NCBI GenBank assembly: GCA_022822305.1
Contig: JAJEBY010000010.1
Location: forward strand, 62,001-126,000
Length of the DNA stretch: 64,000 nt
From: Anaerolineae bacterium
Lineage (GTDB): Bacteria; Chloroflexota; Anaerolineae; Aggregatilineales; Phototrophicaceae
Direction of reading: 5' to 3'
How positions within the stretch are numbered: the stretch's first letter is position 1; each line of letters opens with the position of its first letter. Both the position numbers and the translations under genes were made by a program. Below are positions 8,894 to 18,136 of this stretch, piece by piece. A model generated the notes under the pieces. The model saw only the letters and a list, made by a program, of their open reading frames with translations. It had not been told where the DNA came from and searched no databases.

Positions 8894-10680
8894 CCGCCGT
8901 TGGGATCGAGCGACGTGAAATACTCGCGCACGACATCCCGCAAGCCCAGCGGCACATAATCGCTTTCCAGCGCGCGGTTGGCGGCCCTTTCATAGTCGTT
9001 GTAGACGGTATCGTAGCCGACGCGCGATTCACCCAGCGGATTCTCGTCAAAGTCGCCTTCCGCCAGCGTCTGATCACTCGCATCAGTATGCAGGCGGATT
9101 TCCTCCTCGCCGCCACCGCCGATGCCGCGCGGATTGTAGATGGCTTCGTACTCGATCTGGCCGGCGCCGGTAGTCTGGTTGTTGATGTCCGCGCCTTGAT
9201 CTTCGCCCCCGCCCCCAGCCAGGCTGCGATTGTCGGCTTCGCCTTCGCCCGCGCCGGCGCCCCCGCCGCGACTATCGCTGCTGTCCGGCGATTCCTGATT
9301 CATGCCGACGCGATTGCGATCGGGCTGCTGGCTGCCTTGGTTGGCGCCGGATTCCGCTTCGTCCGATTGCATTTGGCCTTGCTGACCGCTGGGCTGATCA
9401 CTGCCTTCTGACGATGCCGTATCGCCCTGCTGCGCGCTGGGCGCCGGCTGTTCGTTACTTTCGGCCTGCTGCTGCGCGATTTGGTCGGCGGCTTCCTGGG
9501 CGCGTTCCTCTTGCTCTTGCATCAGCGTCATCGACTCTTGATTCCGCTGCTGTTGCTGATCTTGCTGCGCCAAGTCCTGCTGCGCGCGTTCGAGTTGCTC
9601 CCGCAGGGCTTCATCGTCTCCCGCTTCCAGCGCGTCCGCCATATCTTGAAAACGCTGCGCCAATTCGGGATTCTGGGACAGCATTTCTTCCGCCGCCTGC
9701 CGCAAGGATTCCGCTAGCGCTTGCGCTTCTTCTCCGCTCATTTGACGCGCGGCCTGCGCCATTTCTTCGAGGGCTTGGGACAGGTCTTCGCCGCTGGTTG
9801 ACGCTTCCCTTCGTTCGTCCGCATCCATCAATTCGCCGTCGGCAGCCTCGGGCGGGATGAAATCGCTCAGCGCTTCGGCGGCCGCTTCCAGCATCGATTG
9901 ATCCAGCTCGATCGTCTCGCCCAGCTCATTCTGGATTTCGTCGATCTGCGCCCCCAGCTGGCTCATGGCGGCGAAGGCTTCTTCCTCGCTGATATCCTCT
10001 TCCCGCAGGCGTTCCAGGGCAATTTCCAGCGCATTGAGCAGCTCGCGGCGGTCGATATCATCGAGATTGGAATCTGTGGCCACGGCTTCGATGATCTCGC
10101 GCAGGTCCTCTTCCGCCGCCTCGATTGCCGGCGATGGCGCTTCCAATGTCGGTACCCGGCCGGTAATCAGCGGCGCCAAAATCGCCGCCGACAACGCCAG
10201 CAGCAAAATCATCAACAGCGCCAGCTCCCGCGGCCGGAAGTCGAGGGCGATAGCTTCGCGCGCATTGATGCGCCGGGCGTGAATCAAGGCGTCAGCGATC
10301 TGCCGCGCTTCAATCTCCGGATGTGTCATGAGGCGTCCGGAAAGCAGCTCCAGCGCCGTCGACATCCGCTCCCGCAAGCCGAACAGGATATCAAAGTAGC
10401 GCGCTTGTTGCCCTCGTGAGCGCGGGAAGAGCAGCGTGTAAATCAGGTTGAGCAGAAAACTAAGAGCGAGCAGCCCGGCGTTGACTAATGCCAGCTGTTC
10501 CGGTCGCAGTCCTAATCTCAGGTAGCCGACGGCGCAGATAGCCAAGCCGAGCGTCGACGCGGCGATAAGCGAGCGCGGGACCGTCCTCGACAACATGCGC
10601 AGCTCGTAGCGGTTTTCCCAACGCGCCAAAATCAAATCGAGTTCGGCGCCTTTGTTTTTGTGTTGCGAATCGATCTGCAT
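8890..10680 (-). CDS. Large membrane-anchored acidic coiled-coil protein (DUF4175-like architecture)
   Basis: A 596-residue protein. Two hydrophobic hairpins lie near residues 38-83, with another membrane segment around 150-170. A long Glu/Gln/Ala-rich coiled coil (about 190-420) and a low-complexity Q/G/S/E region (about 420-520) follow. The C-terminus has a conserved-looking tail E-S-D-Y-V-P-L-G-L-R-D-V-V-R-E-Y-F. The layout resembles the poorly characterised TIGR02302/DUF4175 proteins often found beside MoxR ATPase and vWA genes, but none of those are adjacent here. An AAGG site precedes the ATG. The function is unknown. Confidence 0.7.
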   Translation of the reverse strand: MQIDSQHKNKGAELDLILARWENRYELRMLSRTVPRSLIAASTLGLAICAVGYLRLGLRPEQLALVNAGLLALSFLLNLIYTLLFPRSRGQQARYFDILFGLRERMSTALELLSGRLMTHPEIEARQIADALIHARRINAREAIALDFRPRELALLMILLLALSAAILAPLITGRVPTLEAPSPAIEAAEEDLREIIEAVATDSNLDDIDRRELLNALEIALERLREEDISEEEAFAAMSQLGAQIDEIQNELGETIELDQSMLEAAAEALSDFIPPEAADGELMDADERREASTSGEDLSQALEEMAQAARQMSGEEAQALAESLRQAAEEMLSQNPELAQRFQDMADALEAGDDEALREQLERAQQDLAQQDQQQQRNQESMTLMQEQEERAQEAADQIAQQQAESNEQPAPSAQQGDTASSEGSDQPSGQQGQMQSDEAESGANQGSQQPDRNRVGMNQESPDSSDSRGGGAGAGEGEADNRSLAGGGGEDQGADINNQTTGAGQIEYEAIYNPRGIGGGGEEEIRLHTDASDQTLAEGDFDENPLGESRVGYDTVYNDYERAANRALESDYVPLGLRDVVREYFTSLDPNGG

Positions 10681-10821
10681 TAGTGATGAGCCTTATGACG
10701 AAGAGTGATTGTTTATATCTGTTCGCAGAGTTTAGTCGACCGGGAATATGAACATAACTCGGTTTCGCATTTTGTATGGCAAGCTCCGTCTTTGCCGAAT
10801 CTGCGCAATTGCGTCACAATC

Positions 10822-11196
10822 TCAGGAGACAGATTCTCGTCGAGATAGAATCTCACGGGTTTTGTCGCCATGATGGGATTCCACCCACTGTTCGTGATTA
10901 AGATTATTCAGCTCGATGTCGGTATCGATATAATCGGTATGAGCGGCGTAGTAGTTCAAAGCGTCCACTACCTGCGACAAGTCGATGTCAAAATGCCGGG
11001 CGATTTCCGCCGGCGACTGCCCCCAATACTTCTGCTGGGCGACGATATCCGTGACCTTCAGGCCGGTGCCTTCAAGGCAGAGCCTGCCGCCGCGGATCAG
11101 CGGATGGGTGGCAATGCCGGGCGCCAAGGACCGGAATTTGATGCCTTTGAGTTCATCGCCGCCTACTCTGTCTGAGCAGTCGATCGTCTTGTCCAT
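10822..11196 (-). CDS. DUF433-domain protein (antitoxin-like)
   Basis: A 124-residue protein. The segment H-P-L-I-R-G-G-R-L-C-L-E-G-T-G-L-K-V-T-D-I-V followed by W-G-Q-S-P-A-E-I-A-R-H-F is the DUF433 winged-helix fold, often an antitoxin for PIN toxins. A strong site (GGAGG) lies before the ATG. There is no adjacent PIN gene, so it is an orphan here; the closest toxin-antitoxin pair, at 17.9 kb, has its own antitoxin of another family. Confidence 0.8.
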   Translation of the reverse strand: MDKTIDCSDRVGGDELKGIKFRSLAPGIATHPLIRGGRLCLEGTGLKVTDIVAQQKYWGQSPAEIARHFDIDLSQVVDALNYYAAHTDYIDTDIELNNLNHEQWVESHHGDKTREILSRRESVS

Positions 11197-11343
11197 GACA
11201 GCGGCCTCCGCAGCTAATGTTATTCAACTATAACCCAAGACCGGGCTGATTGGCAGGAACGAAAGCGATGCCGCGCGGTGGCGACCGCTTGCATTTTCCC
11301 GGCTTCGATACTATCTTGGCGGCGGACGACAACGAGGAACGTC

Positions 11344-12315
11344 ATGCCACAAACCTACCTGGTGACCGGTGGCGCCGGCTTCATCGGATCGCATATCGCC
11401 GAGCGTCTGTTGCGTGATGGCCAGCGGGTGCGCATCCTGGACAATTTGCTGACAGGGAATCCCGCGCATCTGGACTACCTCAAGTCACTCGAGGGCGATC
11501 TCAACATCACGATCGGCAGCGTCACCGATCTGGATACAGTGCGAGACCTTTGCCGTGGCGTCGACTATGTTTTGCACCAGGCGGCTTTGCCTTCTGTCCC
11601 TCGCAGCCTGGCCGATCCACTGGAGACACATCGGCATTGCCTGGACGGGACGCTGAATGTGCTGCTGGCTGCTCGCGATCAGGGGGTCAAGCGCGTGGTT
11701 TACGCCGCCTCGTCTTCCGCTTATGGCGATCAGGCCGGCGAGTTCAAAGACGAGGGCATGCGACCGGCGCCAATTTCACCCTACGGCGTCGCCAAGCTGG
11801 CGGGCGAGCATTACGCGGCCGCCTTCTATCACAGTTATGGGCTGGAGACGGTGGCGCTGCGCTACTTCAATGTCTTCGGGCCGCGGCAGGATCCCGAATC
11901 GACCTATGCGGCGGTCATTCCCAAGTTTATCGCCTGCATGCTGCGCGGCGAGCGTCCGCCGATTCACGGCGATGGCAGCCAGAGTCGAGATTTCACCTAT
12001 ATCGACAATGTGGTGCAGGGCAACTTGCTGGCGTGCGCGGCGCCGGATGCTTCCGGCGAGACCATCAATCTGGCCAGCGGCGGTCAGGTGATTGTGAACG
12101 ATCTGGTCGCCAAATTGAACGCGATATTGGGCACGGATCTGGCGCCGCTGCATGGCGCCGAACGGCCGGGCGACATCTTGCATTCACGCGCCGATATCGG
12201 CAAGGCGTCCGAACTCCTGGACTACCGGCCGCTGGTCGACTTTGATGAAGGGCTGCGCCGCACGGTCGACTGGTTGCGAGGCTCGCCCTTGGGTCACGCG
12301 CCCGATCCCGGATGA
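11344..12315 (+). CDS. NAD-dependent sugar-nucleotide epimerase/dehydratase
   Basis: Extended short-chain dehydrogenase of 323 residues with the NAD motif G-G-A-G-F-I-G (9-15), the active-site pair Y147-x3-K151 (P-Y-G-V-A-K) and R-Y-F-N-V-F-G-P-R-Q-D-P. This pattern is typical of UDP-glucose 4-epimerase-like enzymes that feed surface polysaccharide synthesis. Which sugar it acts on cannot be said. The ATG at 11344 has GAGG eight bases upstream; a GTG at 11278 is open in frame but less likely. Confidence 0.88.
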   Translation: MPQTYLVTGGAGFIGSHIAERLLRDGQRVRILDNLLTGNPAHLDYLKSLEGDLNITIGSVTDLDTVRDLCRGVDYVLHQAALPSVPRSLADPLETHRHCLDGTLNVLLAARDQGVKRVVYAASSSAYGDQAGEFKDEGMRPAPISPYGVAKLAGEHYAAAFYHSYGLETVALRYFNVFGPRQDPESTYAAVIPKFIACMLRGERPPIHGDGSQSRDFTYIDNVVQGNLLACAAPDASGETINLASGGQVIVNDLVAKLNAILGTDLAPLHGAERPGDILHSRADIGKASELLDYRPLVDFDEGLRRTVDWLRGSPLGHAPDPG

Positions 12316-12353
12316 CCGAGACTTGACAGCCTGCGGTCTGCGATTCCGCCTTT

Positions 12354-12382
12354 TTGCTTGCGCATTATGTCTTCGCTATAAT
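12354..12382 (+). promoter_or_regulatory. Sigma70-type promoter for the rhodanese gene
   Basis: TTGCTT (12354-12359), a 17-base spacer and a perfect TATAAT (12377-12382), 34 bases before the rhodanese ATG. The sequence matches housekeeping promoters closely. Confidence 0.7.
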
Positions 12383-12416
12383 GCCCGCATTGGCCGATCG
12401 TCCAGGGAATCCGGCA

Positions 12417-12749
12417 ATGTACAACGATCTCAACATTGAGACCTTTCAATCCCAGTTTGAAAGTGGCGCCAGCGGAGCGTTTCAATTTGTTGACGTCCGC
12501 GAGCAAGACGAATATGCGGAAGGACATATCCCGGGCGCCGTCAACATTCCCCTGACCGAGTTCATGGCCCGCGTCGACGAAGTCAGCGAGGACGAGCCGG
12601 TGGTACTGGTCTGCAATACCGGCGTACGGTCTTCACAGGCGGCGCTTTTCTTGGTCAGTATGGGTTATGAAGACATTTACAATCTGGACGACGGCACCAA
12701 AGGTTGGATCAAGCAGGGGCGCGCAATCGAGACCGAGACCCCGGAATAA
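12417..12749 (+). CDS. Rhodanese-domain sulfurtransferase
   Basis: A single rhodanese domain of 110 residues, from F-V-D-V-R-E-Q-D-E-Y-A-E-G-H-I-P-G-A to Y-N-L-D-D-G-T-K-G-W. The active-site loop is V-C-N-T-G-V-R-S-S, with the cysteine that carries persulfide. This is the GlpE/PspE-like stand-alone type. AGGGA lies before the ATG at 12417, and a good promoter lies upstream. It is 63 bases ahead of the molybdoenzyme gene. Sulfur transfer to the molybdenum cofactor of that protein is a possible link but is not shown by the sequence. Confidence 0.9.
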   Translation: MYNDLNIETFQSQFESGASGAFQFVDVREQDEYAEGHIPGAVNIPLTEFMARVDEVSEDEPVVLVCNTGVRSSQAALFLVSMGYEDIYNLDDGTKGWIKQGRAIETETPE

Positions 12750-12812
12750 GGCTGTCGAAGCCACATTCAGTTCGACACTATTGCTTGCATACATTTCAAG
12801 GAGATTCATGCG

Positions 12813-15110
12813 ATGGTTTTACGCTCGATGGTAGGCGCAAGCGTCAAACGCAAGGAAGATCCCGGATTGATCACCGGCGCCGGCAAGTATGTCGGCGATA
12901 TCAAGTTGCCCGGAATGCGCCACGTGGCTTTCGTGCGCAGCCCCTATGCCCATGCCCGGATTCTGGGCATTGATGGTTCGGCGGCGCTGGATCGCGCTGG
13001 CGTGTTGGCGGTGGTGACCGGCGACGATCTGCGCGACCAATACGAAAAAGTGCCGATGGCGGGCGGCGATGAAGCCGTTGCCAAGTACAGCCATTATGCC
13101 CTGTCGGTCGAGCGCGTGCGGCATATCGGCGAAGCCGTGGCGGCCATCATTGCGGACGCTCCGGATATCGCCGCGGACGCCATCGATGATGTTGAGGTGG
13201 AATGGGAAGAGCTGCCGGCCGCGGCCGATCTGTTGAGCGCCCACAGCGGCGATGCGCCGGTCATCTTCGAGGATATGAGCGACAATATCCCGGATTCGGG
13301 TCAAAAGAAAAGCGATGATGTAGACGAGGTCTTCGCGTCGGCGCCGCATGTCATCAGCCAGCGTATGCACAGCCAGCGACTTTCCGGCGTGCCGATGGAG
13401 GTGCGCGCGGTGCTGGTCGCGCCGGATGCGGTTACTGGCGGCTTGACCGTCTGGACCAGCACGCAAATCCCGCACGGCGTGCGTTCGACGCTGGCGACAG
13501 CGCTGCGCCTGCCGGAGAATATGCTGCGCGTGATCGCGCCCAACGTCGGTGGCGGCTTCGGCGTTAAGAATCAACTGTACCCGGAGGAACTGGCGCTGGC
13601 GAAGCTGGCGCAGGTCTATCAAATGCCGCTGAAGTGGGCGGGCACCCGCGTCGAGCATTTTGTGTCCACCACGCAGGGCCGTTCGCAGGTTGCGGATGTA
13701 TCGGTCGCGTTTAACGATCAGGGCAGGATTCTCGGCTTGCGCCTGCACGTGATCGGCGAGCTGGGCGTCTATCCGCCCTTCTACGATATCGCTCATTTGA
13801 CCGGCTTGATGGCCACCGGCAATTACGACATTCAGTCAGTCGATTTCAAAGCGGACAACGTCTTCACCAACACCATCGCTGTGGCGGCTTATCGCGGGGC
13901 GGGACGGCCGGAAGCCATCTATTACATCGAGCGCGCCATTGACCTGATCGCGGCCGAATTGGGTATCGACCCCGCCGATGTGCGGCGCGCCAATTACATT
14001 AAGCCGGAGCAATTCCCCTATAAGACGCCGACCGGCTCCAGCTATGACACGGGCGAATATGAAGCCAACCTGAACCAGGCGCTAGATGTCAGCAAATACG
14101 CGGCATTGCGCGCCGAACAGGCGCAGCGGCGCGCTGACGGTTCCGACAAGCTGCTCGGCATTGGCATCGCGACCTATGTGGAGATGTGCGGATTCGGACC
14201 CTACGAAAGCGGCGTGGTGCGCGTGGAGCCAAGCGGCACAGTCACCGTGCTCACCGGCGCTTCGCCCCACGGGCAAGGGTTGCAGACGACTCTGGCGCAG
14301 ATTGTCGCTGACGAAATCGGCGCCGATTACGAGAATGTCATCGTGCGTCACGGCGATACTGATGCGCAGCCGATGGGCGTCGGCACCTTTGGCAGTCGCA
14401 GCCTGGCGATCGGCGGCTCGGCCATTGTGCGCGCCTCGGAGCAAGTGCGCGAGAAAGCGGTCAAAATCGCCGCTCACATGCTGGAAGCATCGCCGGGCGA
14501 TATCGAATTCGCCGACGGCCAGTACCGCGTCAAAGGCGTGCCCAGCCGCAGCTTGGGACTAGCTGAAATCGCCGCGCGCGCCTACAGCGAGCAGTTGCCC
14601 GATGATATCGACACCGGCCTGGAAGCCACTGATTTCTTCCGCCCGGCCGATTTCATTTATCCCTTTGGCAATCATGTCGCCGTGGTCGAGATCGAGAGCG
14701 ATACCGGCGTCATCAGCCTGCGCGAGTATTACTCTGTGGACGATTGCGGACCGCGCATCAGCCCCATGTTGGTCGAAGGGCAAATCCACGGCGGCTTGGC
14801 GCAAGGCATCGGGCAAGCCTTGCTGGAAGAGATTGTCTTTGATGATCAGGGTCAATTGTTGACCGGCTCGATGATGGACTACACCATGCCGCGCGCCGAC
14901 GATTTCCCAACCTTCACCATCGATAAGACGGTAACGGCGACATCGCTCAATCCGCTGGGAGCGAAGGGCATCGGGGAAGCCGCCACCATCGGCTCGACGC
15001 CGGCCGTGGTCAACGCGGTGATGGATGCGCTGGCGCCATACGGCGTACGTCATTTGGATATGCCACTGACGCCGCGCAAGATTTGGGAAGCGATCCACGG
15101 TTCCGCTTAA
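12813..15110 (+). CDS. CoxL-like molybdopterin hydroxylase large subunit, form II
   Basis: A 765-residue large subunit of the xanthine oxidase/CO dehydrogenase family, binding the molybdenum cofactor. Features: start S-V-K-R-K-E-D-P-x-L-I-T-G-x-G-K-Y-V-x-D-I, N-V-G-G-G-F-G-V-K, the active-site loop A-Y-R-G-A-G-R (359-365) and the catalytic glutamate E722 in K-G-I-G-E-A. True CO dehydrogenase (form I) has A-Y-x-C-S-F-R, so this form II protein probably oxidises another substrate. AAGGAG precedes the ATG. The FeS and FAD subunits (CoxS, CoxM) normally lie beside it, but none is present within the window. Confidence 0.88.
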   Translation: MVLRSMVGASVKRKEDPGLITGAGKYVGDIKLPGMRHVAFVRSPYAHARILGIDGSAALDRAGVLAVVTGDDLRDQYEKVPMAGGDEAVAKYSHYALSVERVRHIGEAVAAIIADAPDIAADAIDDVEVEWEELPAAADLLSAHSGDAPVIFEDMSDNIPDSGQKKSDDVDEVFASAPHVISQRMHSQRLSGVPMEVRAVLVAPDAVTGGLTVWTSTQIPHGVRSTLATALRLPENMLRVIAPNVGGGFGVKNQLYPEELALAKLAQVYQMPLKWAGTRVEHFVSTTQGRSQVADVSVAFNDQGRILGLRLHVIGELGVYPPFYDIAHLTGLMATGNYDIQSVDFKADNVFTNTIAVAAYRGAGRPEAIYYIERAIDLIAAELGIDPADVRRANYIKPEQFPYKTPTGSSYDTGEYEANLNQALDVSKYAALRAEQAQRRADGSDKLLGIGIATYVEMCGFGPYESGVVRVEPSGTVTVLTGASPHGQGLQTTLAQIVADEIGADYENVIVRHGDTDAQPMGVGTFGSRSLAIGGSAIVRASEQVREKAVKIAAHMLEASPGDIEFADGQYRVKGVPSRSLGLAEIAARAYSEQLPDDIDTGLEATDFFRPADFIYPFGNHVAVVEIESDTGVISLREYYSVDDCGPRISPMLVEGQIHGGLAQGIGQALLEEIVFDDQGQLLTGSMMDYTMPRADDFPTFTIDKTVTATSLNPLGAKGIGEAATIGSTPAVVNAVMDALAPYGVRHLDMPLTPRKIWEAIHGSA

Positions 15111-15371
15111 GGCGCGTCCAGACCAGTGCCGACGACATTTTGACATTTACTGTCACCACGCGCATTGAAGCGTGGCAAGAGTTGCGCATCGTCCGTGCCT
15201 CGCCTTGTCGATGTGAAGACTTTCGGCATTTGGGTATCGAATTCGAAGGACAACTATAGTTGCTTAATCTGCAAGCTGATAGCAGGGTGTAATGCAATAT
15301 TTGTAACAGACTATGATTTCTGATAATCTCGCCGCTTGTGTTTCACAATTGGAAAGTATGTGGTGGCAATT

Positions 15372-16487
15372 ATGAGAGCAAGATACGTTGCGGTCGCGTT
15401 GATTCTTTTTCTGAGCAGCGTGGTATCAGCGCAGAGCTATTCCATTCGCGTCATCTTCAACACCAATCTGCGCGCGTCCTACAGCCTGGATAGCGCTGTC
15501 CTCTCCAGCGCTCCCGCCGGCACAACCCTGCAGGTCGTCGGCCAGCATAACCGCTGGCTGCGCGTCCAGCGCGACGGCAGTGAGTATTGGATGGCGAGTT
15601 GGGTAGGTCATGAACGCATAGAGGAACCCGCGCCCGCGCAAACTCAGCCGTCCAATATCGACAACTGCTGCTTCGTCGATCGACAATGCAACACCGATCA
15701 GCAATGGGAGGCTGGCTACTGGGCGTTTCAGAATGGCCAATGCGCCGCGCCTGTACAGACGCAGCCGCAGGTATCTACGCAGCCCGTCACCACCACCGCG
15801 CCTGTCAACATACCCGCCGGCGTTGACAACTGCTGCCAGGTGAACCGGCAGTGCCAGACCGATGACGAATGGGTGCGCGGCTATAACGACTATCGGGATA
15901 ACCAATGCCAAGCCGCCCCGGCGCCATCGTCAGGGGCGCCCATCACCGGACCCATCCCCGAGGGCGTTGACAATTGCTGCTTCGTGAACTGGGAATGTCA
16001 TAGCGAGCAGGATTACGTATCGGGCTACGAGCGCTTTCAACACAATCTTTGCCATGTGCCGTCAATAGAAGCCGGCATCAGGATCGAAGGCTCTGGCGAA
16101 TTTCGCGGTCGGATTTTGGAGGCGCTGCAATTGTTGTTGGACAGAGTGCCCGGATGGTATCTCTATGTTACCAGTCCCAGCGGGCTCCATGTTATCCGGG
16201 AACGTCCGGGGCGCGGCGCTAGCGTTACGGCGCGGACCGGCGTGATGAAAGTGGACGCTTTCCGTTATCCGGTGTTCGATCTCGCAGCCATCATTGTGCA
16301 TGAAGCCTGCCACTCGCATCGAGCTTCAGACGGATTGGAGAGCGGCGGCTATCATGGAGAGAGAGACTGCACAGGAAAAGAGGTTGAAGTGCTTCAAGTA
16401 CTCGGACCAGGCAGCCCTGAATTGCAACACGAATTATGGTTGCTGGATAACATGCACAAGACCGAAAACCAATGGTGGCACGATTAG
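15372..16487 (+). CDS. Secreted SH3 / Cys-module / HEACH protein, copy 1
   Basis: A 371-residue exported protein. Signal peptide (residues 1-20, ending V-V-S-A-Q), then a bacterial SH3 domain (about 21-75; T-N-L-R-A, W-L-R-V, W-M-A-S-W). Three copies follow of a 28-residue cysteine module with pattern NCC-x5-C-x2-(D/E)-x3-x2-GY, in linkers rich in Pro/Thr/Gln. A C-terminal domain carries H310-E-A-C-H314, a candidate zinc-protease HExxH site. Whether it is an active peptidase is unproven. It has a close tandem paralogue 89 bases downstream. An earlier in-frame start exists at 15336, but the signal peptide fits the ATG at 15372. Confidence 0.8.
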   Translation: MRARYVAVALILFLSSVVSAQSYSIRVIFNTNLRASYSLDSAVLSSAPAGTTLQVVGQHNRWLRVQRDGSEYWMASWVGHERIEEPAPAQTQPSNIDNCCFVDRQCNTDQQWEAGYWAFQNGQCAAPVQTQPQVSTQPVTTTAPVNIPAGVDNCCQVNRQCQTDDEWVRGYNDYRDNQCQAAPAPSSGAPITGPIPEGVDNCCFVNWECHSEQDYVSGYERFQHNLCHVPSIEAGIRIEGSGEFRGRILEALQLLLDRVPGWYLYVTSPSGLHVIRERPGRGASVTARTGVMKVDAFRYPVFDLAAIIVHEACHSHRASDGLESGGYHGERDCTGKEVEVLQVLGPGSPELQHELWLLDNMHKTENQWWHD

Positions 16488-16576
16488 CCGCCCGCCAGCG
16501 CGGTTAACGGCAACATGCGATTCTGGCGATAACACGCAATCTCCCGGCTGATGTTGCTCACTGAAAGGACCCGACT

Positions 16577-17719
16577 GTGAAGAAAAAAGGTCTTGTGGCG
16601 TTGATATGCGTTTTGGCTGTTTCAAGTGTGGCTTTGGCCGCGGAGTACTCAATCCGCGTCACTTACAACACCAATCTGCGAGCGACAAACAACCTGGATG
16701 CCCGGATTGTAGAAACCGCTCCCGCCGGCGCGACCTTGTCCGTCATCGGCAGCAGTGGCCGCTGGCTGCGCATAAGCCGCAACGGGGGAGACGTTTGGAT
16801 GGCGGAGTGGGTCAGCCATGACCGCGTTGAAGGCGGCCAGCCAATGGGAACACAGCAACAGCCCTCCAATATCGACAATTGCTGTTTCGTCGATCGCCAG
16901 TGCGCGACCGACCAGGACTGGACGGATGGCTATTGGGCTTTCCAGAATGGTCAATGTTCCGCGCCAGCGCAAACACAGGTGACGACAGTCACGCAGCCCA
17001 TGACCACGACATCATCTGCAGTCGACAACTGCTGCTTCGTCGATCGGCAATGTACAACTGACCAGGACTGGACGGACGGCTATTGGGCGTTTCAAAACGG
17101 CCAATGTTCTGCTCCTGGTCAATCTCAAGTCCAGACTTCAAGCCAGCCCGCGTCCGCCGCGTCCGCAGACGCGAACAATTGCTGCTTCCTGGGCTGGCAA
17201 TGCCAGACTGACGAGGAATGGGCCCGCGGATTCCATGCCTATCAGACCAATGAATGTGAGCATCCCGGCATAGCCATTGAAGGCTCTCCTGGATTCGTCG
17301 AGCAGATGCATGCCGCGCTGGACCTGCTGCGCAACGGGTCGGCGTACTGGTATGACTTCGTCATCAGAGGATTGGACCGGATCAGACAGACGCCGCCCGA
17401 AGTCATCGGCGTAAACGTGTCGGAAAGGACATTTTATCTGGATTATGGCGATCGCCCCCCTCCTGGAGTTAGCCTTGATCATCACACCACCCACGACGCT
17501 TCCATGCTCATTCACGAGGCTTGCCACGTTCATCGATACGAAGCCGGCTTGGAAGCCGGAGGCCTGCCGGGCGAGAAGGCCTGTGTAGAGACCGAGATTC
17601 GCGCATTGGAGGAAATTGCGCCTGCTTCCGGTTGGATACCCGGCCTTCGCAACGTGGTCGCCAATATAGACCGCCCCGAGTGTCAATGGTGGTGGGGCGA
17701 ATACCGCTCGTGCTGGTGA
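16577..17719 (+). CDS. Secreted SH3 / Cys-module / HEACH protein, copy 2
   Basis: A 380-residue paralogue of the preceding gene with the same order: signal peptide ending A-L-A-A-E, SH3 domain (T-N-L-R-A-T, W-L-R-I, W-M-A-E-W), three cysteine modules and a C-terminal domain with H313-E-A-C-H317. The first two modules are nearly identical to each other (both contain D-G-Y-W-A-F-Q-N-G-Q-C), a sign of recent internal duplication. It starts with GTG; AAAGGA lies eight bases upstream. In both copies HEACH is followed by x-HR and then by G-L-E-x-G-G-x3-GE-x2-C, which may complete a metal site or disulfide. Confidence 0.8.
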   Translation: MKKKGLVALICVLAVSSVALAAEYSIRVTYNTNLRATNNLDARIVETAPAGATLSVIGSSGRWLRISRNGGDVWMAEWVSHDRVEGGQPMGTQQQPSNIDNCCFVDRQCATDQDWTDGYWAFQNGQCSAPAQTQVTTVTQPMTTTSSAVDNCCFVDRQCTTDQDWTDGYWAFQNGQCSAPGQSQVQTSSQPASAASADANNCCFLGWQCQTDEEWARGFHAYQTNECEHPGIAIEGSPGFVEQMHAALDLLRNGSAYWYDFVIRGLDRIRQTPPEVIGVNVSERTFYLDYGDRPPPGVSLDHHTTHDASMLIHEACHVHRYEAGLEAGGLPGEKACVETEIRALEEIAPASGWIPGLRNVVANIDRPECQWWWGEYRSCW

Positions 17720-17846
17720 GCGCTGGCGCTGCAATCTGATCAACAGTTCAGCCGTCAAAGACCGATTGCGGCGCGTGCTTGAAAGCGTCTGTCCGGCAAC
17801 TTTCTTCGCTTCCCTTGCGATATAATCGGCGCCATCTCGTGGCGCG

Positions 17847-17874
17847 TTGAATTCCAATGCCGCTGATGTATAAT
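17847..17874 (+). promoter_or_regulatory. Promoter for the toxin-antitoxin pair
   Basis: TTGAAT (17847-17852), a 16-base spacer and TATAAT (17869-17874), 31 bases before the antitoxin ATG. A second TATAATC at 17821-17826 lacks a matching -35 box; it may be part of an operator repeat. Confidence 0.6.
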
Positions 17875-17905
17875 CTGGTAGAATGATGCTCGCGGGAGTA
17901 GCGGT

Positions 17906-18136
17906 ATGAAAACCTATACAGTTGAGTCTGCAAAGGCAAACTTTGAGGAAATGATGCAGCATGCGCAAGCGGGGCTCTATGTCACGATCATCGGCACGGA
18001 TAAGCGCGAATACCGGCTGATGCTCGAGCCTCTGCCAGTCAACAAACCGCGCACACCGGGTAGCGCCCGCGGCAGAGTCTGGATTGCCGAAGACTTTGAC
18101 GCTCCTTTGCCCGAGTTCGATCCATACATGGAATGA
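17906..18136 (+). CDS. Phd/YefM-type antitoxin
   Basis: A 76-residue protein. Its start, Y-T-V-E-S-A-K-A-N-F-E-E-M-M-Q-H-A, and the following strand pair are typical of the Phd/YefM DNA-binding fold. The C-terminal part, rich in Pro, Asp and Glu, would be the toxin-neutralising tail. It overlaps the PIN gene by four bases (ATGA), the standard layout of a type II toxin-antitoxin operon, and probably autoregulates from the promoter just upstream. Confidence 0.85.
   Translation: MKTYTVESAKANFEEMMQHAQAGLYVTIIGTDKREYRLMLEPLPVNKPRTPGSARGRVWIAEDFDAPLPEFDPYME

Noticed and set aside
10822..11196. Complete toxin-antitoxin pair at the DUF433 gene
   Set aside because: No PIN-domain or other toxin gene overlaps or adjoins it; neighbours are an epimerase and a coiled-coil membrane protein.
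12813..15110. True aerobic CO dehydrogenase
   Set aside because: The form I loop A-Y-x-C-S-F-R is absent; the loop is A-Y-R-G-A-G-R, and no coxS or coxM gene is nearby.
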